Assembly (NCBI RefSeq): GCF_900112135.1 | Contig: NZ_FOLC01000005.1 | Span: 186,001-250,000 of the forward strand | DNA length: 64,000 nucleotides | Origin: Collimonas sp. OK412 | Lineage (GTDB): Bacteria > Pseudomonadota > Gammaproteobacteria > Burkholderiales > Burkholderiaceae_D | Direction of reading: 5' to 3' | In this document: piece after piece, positions 57,502-64,000 of the stretch | Layout: the number at the start of each line of letters is the position of its first letter | Position numbering within the stretch: position 1 is the first letter of the stretch | Program-made: the position numbers and the translations under genes | Notes under the pieces: generated by a model | Told to the model about the DNA's origin: nothing | The model's database searches: none | Seen by the model: the letters and a program-made list of their open reading frames with translations, nothing else

Positions 57502-57578
57502 GCATCCACATCGGTTATTCTTGGCAGTCCAGATAGCTCTTTACTGCTTGTCTATTCACTTAATCATCATTGCTCCCC

Positions 57579-59246
57579 ATGGCCCAATACGTCTACACAA
57601 TGAACAAGGTCGGCAAGATCGTGCCGCCCAAACGTCAAATCCTGAAAGATATCTCGCTGTCGTTTTTCCCCGGCGCCAAGATCGGCGTGCTCGGCCTGAA
57701 CGGTTCCGGCAAGTCGACCCTGCTGAAAATCATGGCCGGCATCGACAAGGATATCCAGGGCGAAGCGGTGCCCATGCCGGGCTTGAACATCGGCTACCTG
57801 CCGCAGGAACCGCAGCTCGACCCGGAACAGACCGTACGCCAGGCCGTCGAAGGCGGGCTGGGCGAAGCGTTTGAAGCGCAAGCCAAGCTGGATGCGGTGT
57901 ACGCTGCCTATGCCGAAGAAGGCGCCGATTTCGACGCGCTGGCGGCGGAACAGGCGCGGCTGGAAGATATCCTGGCCACCGCCGGCGACGGCAACCTCGA
58001 CCTGCAGCTGGAAATGGCGGCCGACGCCTTGCGCCTGCCGCCCTGGGACGCCAAGATCGGCGTCCTGTCCGGCGGTGAAAAGCGCCGCGTGGCGCTGTGC
58101 CGCCTGCTGCTGTCGAAACCCGACATGCTGCTGCTGGACGAACCGACCAACCATCTGGACGCCGAATCGGTGGACTGGCTGGAGCAATTCCTGCAGCGCT
58201 TCCCCGGCACCGTGGTCGGCATCACCCATGACCGCTACTTCCTCGACAACGCCGCCGAATGGATCCTGGAGCTAGACCGCGGCCACGGCATCCCGTGGAA
58301 GGGCAATTACAGTTCGTGGCTGGAGCAAAAGGGCAACCGCCTGAAGCAGGAAGAAGCAACCGAATCGTCGCGCCAGAAAACCATCGCCAAGGAACTGGAA
58401 TGGGTCCGGCAAAACCCGAAAGGCCGCCAGGCCAAGAGCAAGGCCCGCCTGGCGCGCTTCAATGAACTGAGCGAACACGAATACCAGAAGCGCAACGAGA
58501 CCCAGGAAATCTTCATCCCGGTAGCCGAGCGCCTGGGCAATGAAGTGATCGAATTCAAGAACGTGTCGAAATCGTTCGGCGACCGCATGCTGATCGACAA
58601 CCTCAGCTTCCGCATCCCGGCCGGCGCCATCGTGGGTATCATCGGCCCCAACGGCGCCGGTAAATCAACCCTGTTCAAGATGATCACCGGCAAGGAACAG
58701 CCGGACAGCGGCGAAGTGGTGATTGGGACTACCGCCCGGGTATCGATCGTCGACCAGTCGCGCGATTCCCTATCGGACCAGAAGACCGTATTTGAAGACG
58801 TCTCGGGCGGCGCCGACATCCTCACCGTCGGCCGTTTTGAAATGCCTTCGCGCGCTTACCTGGGTCGCTTCAACTTCAAGGGCGGCGACCAGCAAAAGAT
58901 CGTCGGCAACCTGTCCGGCGGCGAACGCGGCCGGCTGCACCTGGCCAAGACCCTGCTGCAAGGCGGCAACGTGCTGCTGCTCGATGAACCGTCCAACGAC
59001 CTCGACGTCGAAACCTTGCGCGCGCTGGAAGACGCCTTGCTGGAATTCGCCGGCAGCGTGATGGTGATCAGCCATGACCGCTGGTTCCTGGACCGCATCG
59101 CCACCCACATCCTGGCGTTTGAAGGCGAATCGCAGGTGTCGTTCTTCGACGGCAATTACCAGGAATATGAAGCCGACAAGCGCAAGCGCCTGGGCGAAGA
59201 AGGCGCCAAGCCTAAGCGGATCCGCTACAAGCCGGTGACGCGCTGA
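57579..59246 (+). CDS. ettA: Energy-dependent translational throttle EttA (ABC-F)
   Basis: 555 aa ABC-F protein binding the ribosomal E site and coupling translation to ATP level. Starts MAQYVYTMNKVGKIVPPKR as in EttA. Two ABC domains: Walker A GLNGSGKST and GPNGAGKST, signatures LSGGEKRRVALC and LSGGERGRLHLA, Walker B LLLDEPTNHLD and LLLDEPSNDLD; the linker PtIM region lies between (~245-320). Start set at the ATG three codons after the upstream limit. Confidence 0.96.
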   Translation: MAQYVYTMNKVGKIVPPKRQILKDISLSFFPGAKIGVLGLNGSGKSTLLKIMAGIDKDIQGEAVPMPGLNIGYLPQEPQLDPEQTVRQAVEGGLGEAFEAQAKLDAVYAAYAEEGADFDALAAEQARLEDILATAGDGNLDLQLEMAADALRLPPWDAKIGVLSGGEKRRVALCRLLLSKPDMLLLDEPTNHLDAESVDWLEQFLQRFPGTVVGITHDRYFLDNAAEWILELDRGHGIPWKGNYSSWLEQKGNRLKQEEATESSRQKTIAKELEWVRQNPKGRQAKSKARLARFNELSEHEYQKRNETQEIFIPVAERLGNEVIEFKNVSKSFGDRMLIDNLSFRIPAGAIVGIIGPNGAGKSTLFKMITGKEQPDSGEVVIGTTARVSIVDQSRDSLSDQKTVFEDVSGGADILTVGRFEMPSRAYLGRFNFKGGDQQKIVGNLSGGERGRLHLAKTLLQGGNVLLLDEPSNDLDVETLRALEDALLEFAGSVMVISHDRWFLDRIATHILAFEGESQVSFFDGNYQEYEADKRKRLGEEGAKPKRIRYKPVTR

Positions 59247-59263
59247 TTGATTTGATGTGACGG

Positions 59264-59294
59264 AACAGAAGGCGCGCTGCGCTTTCTGTTTTTC
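59264..59294. terminator. Terminator between ettA and the small minus-strand gene
   Basis: AACAGAA / TTCTGTT arms with an inner GCGC/GCGC stem, followed by TTTTT on the plus strand. Confidence 0.75.
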
Positions 59295-59307
59295 TGACGT
59301 GGATGGC

Positions 59308-59526
59308 TTAAGCCATTTCCTCGACCATTTTTTTGATCTTTACCGCTTTTTCAAAATGGTCCAGCTGATGTGTCATGATCCACCATTCGGCAGCTTCCAT
59401 GAGTAACGCTGGATTATCATTCTTGTTCGCGAAGAATGCATAAAACGACAATCCTACATCCAAGCCCTTGTCATTGATTTTCTTGTTGCATATATCAATT
59501 ATTTTCTCTTTTAAGCTTGCCCTCAT
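59308..59526 (-). CDS. Low-GC hypothetical protein, 72 aa
   Basis: Starts MRASLKEKIIDICNKKIND with a clean AAGGA ribosome site 7-8 bases upstream; the TTG start further up lies across that site. The helical sequence has GLSFYAFFANKND, MEAAEWWIMTHQLDHFEKA and a Lys/Glu-rich end. I do not firmly recognise the family. Its base composition is far lower in GC (about 40 %) than its neighbours and Lys/Asn codons are frequent, suggesting recent acquisition. Confidence 0.75.
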   Translation of the reverse strand: MRASLKEKIIDICNKKINDKGLDVGLSFYAFFANKNDNPALLMEAAEWWIMTHQLDHFEKAVKIKKMVEEMA

Positions 59527-59553
59527 CGGATTTCCTTCTTTACCCAACCGCAG

Positions 59554-60132
59554 TTAAATATGCAGCCAGGCCAGCGTGCCCAGCACCACGCTGAGCGCTC
59601 CGGCGCCGTACGCCATCTTTTTCAGCCACTCCTTGCGCGTCAGCAAAGTAATCGCCGCCAGTGAAATCGCAATCTGGATCGCCGTCATCGCCTGCGCCCA
59701 GCGGTGATGCTGGTGCAGCGCCAGCTCCGATTTTTCATCCCACTCGCTGGCCTCGGCTTCGAGCGCTTCCGCCTTTTTCTGCACGACTTCTTTTTCGCTC
59801 TTGTAGCGCGCTGCTTCAGCGCTGTAGTGCGCGGCGTCGACGCCCGGAATATGGGTCGCCAGCTCAGCCAGGTTCTGGCGGCTGGACTTGGCCTGGTAGT
59901 AATTCCACTGGTTGGCCGCTTCGGTTTTCTTGATGGCGGCGTTGTTCTTGTTCATCGCCGCCGCACTCTCGGTGGAACCGGCCTGGTAGCTGAACAAGGC
60001 GCCGACGGTCGCCATGATTGCCGTCATCACCGCGATCTTGCCGGCGAAATTGTCGCCGCTGCCGTGGGCGTGCTCGGTGACGTGCTCGATATGGTGTTCA
60101 TGCGGACTGGGAACTTCGAATTCTTCGGACAT
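59554..60132 (-). CDS. DUF4337 domain-containing membrane protein
   Basis: 192 aa; His-rich N-terminus (HEHHIEHVTEHAH), a first membrane helix (~32-52), a long charged coiled coil (~60-140) and two C-terminal helices. Fits the DUF4337 family. Function unknown. Start at ATG 60132; the upstream open frame lacks support. Confidence 0.8.
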   Translation of the reverse strand: MSEEFEVPSPHEHHIEHVTEHAHGSGDNFAGKIAVMTAIMATVGALFSYQAGSTESAAAMNKNNAAIKKTEAANQWNYYQAKSSRQNLAELATHIPGVDAAHYSAEAARYKSEKEVVQKKAEALEAEASEWDEKSELALHQHHRWAQAMTAIQIAISLAAITLLTRKEWLKKMAYGAGALSVVLGTLAWLHI

Positions 60133-60198
60133 GGCTGTGGTCTCGGCAAACAGGTTAAACGGCAATTGTAAATGCAATGATCGTGGCCGGAGCCGAAA

Positions 60199-62358
60199 TC
60201 AGCGGACCACCATCGATATGGCGCCCAGGCCGAGGCCCCGCATGTCCTTGTTTTCCATCACCTGCAACGGCGAAACCGTTTCCGCCACGGTGAACAAGAG
60301 CAGCAGCCTGCCATGGTTTTTCTCAAGCAGCCCCGCCGGAATCCGCAGGCTTTGCTTGCCGCGGTTGATTTTTGTAGTGTAATGCAGCTCGCCCAGGGCC
60401 TGGCCGTTGGCGGAAACCTGGATGGTCTGCTGCGGGTGCTTGGCCATGACGTAGGCTTGGCCGAGCACTTCCAGCGTCAGGTCGGCGGCAATCGCTTGCC
60501 CTGGCACGCCAGGTACGTTCAGCCACACCGCTGCCGCATTGCTGTTGGTCCAGGTGCCCCAGGTTTCCGCTGCCGACCAGCCGCCGGTGAGATAGGAGCC
60601 GGCATTGCCGCCAGTACGGAAATCGATGGCCGTACCGAGCGTGTAGTCAGCCGGCGGCGCTGGCGCCGCCGCGGCTTGGGCCGGATTCGAACGCTGGCAC
60701 TCGCTGCAGTGTTTCCAGCCTGGCGCCAGTATCCGGTAGCCGTCAAGTTCGGCAACCAGGTCATTCGGGCCGGCGGTGATTTTCGCCTGCTCCCAGAGCG
60801 AGAGAGAAAGCGCATCGCCGAGGAACACATACAAGGTTTGCGGATCGTAGCGGCCGGTAAATACGGCCTCGGTAGCCTTGCGCTGCTCTGTCACCAGCCG
60901 GCTCTGGTCGATCCGGGCGAAATAGCCGTGGTTGATGGTCAGGCGCTGCTCCGAAGCAAACAGGGCGATCGGGAAATAGTCGGGCGAATACACTGCCGGC
61001 ATGGTGATTGCAATCCGCCGGTAGCCTGGCGGGAGCTGTTTCCAGAAAGCGGACTGCAGAGGCGAAGTCCATCGGTATTCGCGCATGCTTTTGCGGATAT
61101 TCAGCGCGGCGTCATTGCTGTCGGCCAGCTGCAGCACCAGCAGCGCGCCCAGCAGATATGGCAGCCAGCGCTTGTCGAGCAGCTTGAAGGCAGCGTAAAA
61201 CACGCCAACGTAGATCAGGTAAAACACCGGCCAGAACATGCGGCCCGACGCCCTGAATATGCCCAGGATCTTTTGCAGGAAAGCCGGCAGCGGGTATACC
61301 AGCACATCATGGTTGGCCCAGCCGATATAAGAACTCAGCGCCTGCAAGGTCAACCCCGAGGCGACGATGAGCAACGGCAGCAATGTCGCCCAGCGCCAGG
61401 CCGGCGCCGGACGCTGGGCGGCATTGCTGCGCACCGACCGCGACACCGATAAAACGACCACAACGGCCAGCAAGGCCAGCATCCCCACTCCCAGGAAACT
61501 GAAGCCGTCGAACTCGCCGCCGCCGCGAGGCTGGTCCGGCAACACTGTCGACCACCAGGCGATGGGGTCGATCAGTCCCAGCAGGCTCATGCGGTAATAA
61601 CTCAAGCCGACCGGCTGGCTCAGGCCATCGCGCAGCATGAAGTAGCCGGTGCTCCACATGAGCAATCCCAGGCAAACGGCGGTCGACAGGGCAAGGCCTG
61701 CCAGCGCCCACGGCGAAACCTGCTTTTTCAGCCAGCGCTGCAGGAGGTCGGCGATCCAGATCGCCAGCACCATGGCCAGCAGGTAGGCGTGCGCCAGCGA
61801 TGCCGCGCCGAGCAAGAGCAGCCAGCCGCGCCAGCGAAATCTTGCGCCGAAATACAGGTACAGGCCGGCCAGGATAAGCCAGTGCGCCGACAAGGATTCC
61901 GCTTCAAGGTAAATGCGCCACCATAACGGCGGTGCGATGACGAAAAACGCGGTCGCCAGAAACAGCGTCAGGCGTTCGGCGGAAAACAGGGACAGCAGCT
62001 TGTAGGCAAAAACCGCTTGCAGCACGACGGTCAGGGCAAGCCAGATGCCGATATATTGGAACGGTTGCGGCAGGAGCGCCGCGAAGGGCTTGAAAAAGAA
62101 TGCGAACAACGGCGTCGAATCCGTAAACACGATCGAACTGCCGAGCAGTTCGCCGTAGGCCAGGTTGGCGCCAAGGGGAAATTGCAGCATCGGCGTATTC
62201 CGGAAGAAATTCCAGCCGAGGAAATGCTGGCCGAAATCGCCGCGCATCAGCCACTCGGTGGAAGTCGGCCAGACGATGGCGCCGCCGGTATAGAACACAA
62301 AAGCGGCAAGGCCGATCAGCGCCGCCAGCAGTACGGGAGGAAATTTTCTAGTCATCAT
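60199..62358 (-). CDS. Large polytopic membrane protein, DUF6311/GtrX-like
   Basis: 719 aa. The first ~440 residues contain about eleven to twelve membrane helices in the layout of GT-C glycosyltransferases, with WLMRGDFGQHFLGWNFFR in the first periplasmic loop; the remaining ~280 residues form a soluble, probably periplasmic domain. It overlaps the GtrA-like gene by 11 bp. Together the three genes look like a gtr cassette, with this one as the specific transferase (inference). Confidence 0.75.
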   Translation of the reverse strand: MMTRKFPPVLLAALIGLAAFVFYTGGAIVWPTSTEWLMRGDFGQHFLGWNFFRNTPMLQFPLGANLAYGELLGSSIVFTDSTPLFAFFFKPFAALLPQPFQYIGIWLALTVVLQAVFAYKLLSLFSAERLTLFLATAFFVIAPPLWWRIYLEAESLSAHWLILAGLYLYFGARFRWRGWLLLLGAASLAHAYLLAMVLAIWIADLLQRWLKKQVSPWALAGLALSTAVCLGLLMWSTGYFMLRDGLSQPVGLSYYRMSLLGLIDPIAWWSTVLPDQPRGGGEFDGFSFLGVGMLALLAVVVVLSVSRSVRSNAAQRPAPAWRWATLLPLLIVASGLTLQALSSYIGWANHDVLVYPLPAFLQKILGIFRASGRMFWPVFYLIYVGVFYAAFKLLDKRWLPYLLGALLVLQLADSNDAALNIRKSMREYRWTSPLQSAFWKQLPPGYRRIAITMPAVYSPDYFPIALFASEQRLTINHGYFARIDQSRLVTEQRKATEAVFTGRYDPQTLYVFLGDALSLSLWEQAKITAGPNDLVAELDGYRILAPGWKHCSECQRSNPAQAAAAPAPPADYTLGTAIDFRTGGNAGSYLTGGWSAAETWGTWTNSNAAAVWLNVPGVPGQAIAADLTLEVLGQAYVMAKHPQQTIQVSANGQALGELHYTTKINRGKQSLRIPAGLLEKNHGRLLLLFTVAETVSPLQVMENKDMRGLGLGAISMVVR

Positions 62359-62779
62359 GTCGGGAACGATGGGAGACGTCCTTGTCGCGCGGACGTTTCG
62401 ATCCGAAGGTCCAAAGCGTATTGGCGGAATAAGTCAGCACCAGCACGGCCGCTGAAGAGAATATCTGCGCCAGCAGGTAATTGAGCGTCAGCTGCACGGT
62501 CAGCAGGTGCATTAGGCCGGTATTCAGGGCGATGCCGGCGGCGGCGATCAGGCCGAAACGGCTGGCGGTTTGCAGGTGGCCGGCCTGGCTCTTGAAGGTG
62601 ATCCAGTAATTCAGCCCGTAGTTGACGATCGCGCCGGCCAGGGCGCCCGCCGCCGAAGCCGGCACCGGTCCCGACAGGCCGCCCTGCACCAGCAGGATCA
62701 GGACGGCGTACTGGCATGCCGTGCCCACGCCGCCGGCGGCGGCATAGATCAGGAACCGCCTGAAGCGATGCATAACCAT
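62348..62779 (-). CDS. GtrA family protein
   Basis: 143 aa, four predicted helices, GtrA-like: FLIYAAAGGVGTACQYAVL, then NYGLNYWITFKSQ, which is diagnostic. Members flip undecaprenyl-phosphate-linked sugars. Follows the GtrB-like gene by 7 bp. Confidence 0.9.
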   Translation of the reverse strand: MVMHRFRRFLIYAAAGGVGTACQYAVLILLVQGGLSGPVPASAAGALAGAIVNYGLNYWITFKSQAGHLQTASRFGLIAAAGIALNTGLMHLLTVQLTLNYLLAQIFSSAAVLVLTYSANTLWTFGSKRPRDKDVSHRSRHDD

Positions 62780-62786
62780 CCTGCTG

Positions 62787-63758
62787 CTAGTCTTCGGTTT
62801 TCTGGTAGCGGCGGCGAATCAGGTAAATCGGGCGGCCTTTTGATTCCAGGTAGGTCCTGCCCATATATTCACCGAGGACGCCGATGCCGATCAGCTGGAT
62901 CCCGCCGAGGAACAGCACCACCGTCAGGATGGATGCATAACCCGGCATGTCGATGCCGTGGATCAGCGTCTTGAAAATGATCACCAGGCCGTAGATAAAG
63001 GCGAACAGTGAAATCGCCGAACCAAAATAAGTCCACCAGCGCAAAGGCACGGTACTGAAACTGGTGATGCCTTCCAGCGCAAAATTCCACAGGCGCCAGC
63101 CGGAAAATTTCGACTCTCCGGCGCTGCGCGCTTCGCGCGCGTATTCCACCGTGACGGTCTTGAAGCCGACCCAGGCAAACAGCCCTTTCATGAAGCGCCG
63201 GTTTTCCGGCAGCTGCTTGAGCGCATCCAGCACTTGCCGGTCGACCAGGCGGAAATCCCCAACGTTCTCAGGCAGCTTGATGTCCGAGACCGCATTGTAC
63301 AAACGGTAAAACATGCCGGCGGTCTTGCGCTTCATGTAGGAATCGCTATCGCGGTTGGCGCGTTTGGCCAGCACCACTTCGTAGCCGTTGCGCCATTGTT
63401 CGACCAGCAGCGGAATCACTTCGGGCGGATCCTGCAGGTCGGCATCGATGGGAATCACGGCGTCGCCCAATGCTTCGTTCAAGCCTGCGGTCAGGGCCGC
63501 TTCCTTGCCGAAATTGCGCGACAGGTCGATCACCCGTACCCGGCTGTCGCGGTCGGCGATGGCGATCAGCTGCGCCAAGGTATCGTCGGCGCTGCCGTCG
63601 TTGATGCAGACGATCTCGTAATCGAGCGTGTCGAGGGCGGCCAGTATGGGGGTTATCCGCTGGAAGAAACAGGCAACGGCAGCGCTCTCGTTGTAAAAGG
63701 GGACCACCAGCGATAGCAGTGGCTTGTGTGGCGCTTGGTCTGGGGAGTTAACGTGCAT
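62787..63758 (-). CDS. GtrB-like family 2 glycosyltransferase
   Basis: About 323 aa: GT2 domain with LSLVVPFYNES, INDGSADDT, LSRNFGKEAALTAGL, the catalytic IDADLQDPPE and KRANRDSDS, then two C-terminal membrane helices and GEYMGRTYLESKGRP. It transfers a sugar from a nucleotide donor to undecaprenyl phosphate. ATG 63758 preferred; a GTG at 63779 is possible. Confidence 0.9.
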   Translation of the reverse strand: MHVNSPDQAPHKPLLSLVVPFYNESAAVACFFQRITPILAALDTLDYEIVCINDGSADDTLAQLIAIADRDSRVRVIDLSRNFGKEAALTAGLNEALGDAVIPIDADLQDPPEVIPLLVEQWRNGYEVVLAKRANRDSDSYMKRKTAGMFYRLYNAVSDIKLPENVGDFRLVDRQVLDALKQLPENRRFMKGLFAWVGFKTVTVEYAREARSAGESKFSGWRLWNFALEGITSFSTVPLRWWTYFGSAISLFAFIYGLVIIFKTLIHGIDMPGYASILTVVLFLGGIQLIGIGVLGEYMGRTYLESKGRPIYLIRRRYQKTED

Positions 63759-63872
63759 TGCCTGGTCTGGGATTATCACTTGTACGTCTGCTCATATTAG
63801 CATCATTCTGCCCGGAAACAGCGCAAAACCCTTGCTGCAAGCGCTGTTGCAGGCGAGCAGCGCGGTAAACGC

Positions 63873-63912
63873 AAAAGCCGGCCAAATCGTCAATCCGATT
63901 CAGCCGGCTTTT
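63873..63912. terminator. Hairpin terminator near the window end
   Basis: AAAAGCCGGC (63873-63882) paired with GCCGGCTTTT (63903-63912), with an inner AATCG/CGATT stem. It follows the putative minus-strand gene end at 63970. Confidence 0.7.
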
Positions 63913-63969
63913 ACTTGCCTGGGCCTGCAGCCGGGACGGCCAGCGCCGCCTCGGCTTGCAACACGACAA

Positions 63970-64000
63970 TCAGTAAGTGTAGAACATGCGCTGGATTTCT
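63970..64000 (-). CDS. Possible 3' end of a gene running out of the window
   Basis: On the minus strand the last ten codons read EIQRMFYTY then TGA, followed by a terminator hairpin 58 bp on. Too short for identification. Confidence 0.3.
   Translation of the reverse strand, partial: EIQRMFYTY

Overview
This window looks like chromosomal DNA of a Burkholderiales bacterium, most likely family Oxalobacteraceae and close to Collimonas. The basis is family-level gene content and order (coaX-birA-SPOR, lipB-lipA, dadR/dadA/dadX, a STAS-MlaE lipid ABC operon), the high GC, and protein resemblance; no database was searched. There is no rRNA, no recognisable tRNA, no CRISPR, no transposase and no phage structural gene. 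Nearly all of it is tightly packed coding sequence.

Layout. 1-2.6 kb: a 5'-truncated M48 membrane protease and a TlpA-type thiol reductase, closed by a hairpin terminator. 2.6-9.4 kb: a divergent winged-helix regulator and a seven-gene pyroglutamate module (pxpB, pxpC, pxpA, two transporter subunits DUF969/DUF979, DUF2891, pcp). It should free pyroglutamate from peptides, import it and hydrolyse it to glutamate. 9.4-12.6 kb: an orphan F1F0 epsilon subunit gene, an exported SH3b protein, and a LysR/aldo-keto reductase divergent pair. 12.7-17.8 kb: lipoate synthesis (lipB, lipA) with DUF493 and a D-amino acid aminotransferase; a GST, a DUF2917 gene and a LysR gene lie between the two halves. 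18-24 kb: tag, a small tyrosine phosphatase, an RsuA-type pseudouridine synthase, argB, a 234-bp palindromic element, a small CWC-type cysteine-rich protein, and SPOR/coaX/birA.

24-31 kb: an Mla-like phospholipid ABC operon (STAS-MlaE, MlaF, MlaD, PqiC-like lipoprotein), VanZ, a 2Fe-2S protein, an alpha/beta hydrolase and the carboxypeptidase dacC. 31.2-35.7 kb: an exported EXORDIUM (Phi_1)-like protein, a SnoaL-like exported protein, DsbC, an exported MTA/SAH-nucleosidase-like protein and a membrane protein. 35.8-41.6 kb: a three-gene condensin operon related to Wadjet JetA-JetB-JetC / MksF-MksE-MksB, with no JetD/MksG topoisomerase-nuclease gene beside it. 41.8-42.0 kb: a second palindromic element.

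42-50.6 kb: DUF2804, an Hsp70-family protein, a ClC channel, a LysR gene divergent from doxX-pirin with a clear 30-bp inverted-repeat operator, an AlaX-type editing protein and an exported amidohydrolase. 50.6-53.7 kb: the D-alanine catabolic unit (Lrp/DadR-type regulator, dadA, dadX). 53.7-59.3 kb: an M20 peptidase, a Bcr/CflA efflux pump, rarD and ettA. 59.3-64 kb: a low-GC 72-aa gene, a DUF4337 protein and a gtr-type glycosylation cassette (GtrB-like, GtrA-like, large polytopic protein).

The most interesting items are the condensin operon without JetD, the EXORDIUM-like protein next to dsbC, the two palindromic elements, the orphan atpC and the pyroglutamate module with its uncharacterised DUF2891 member.
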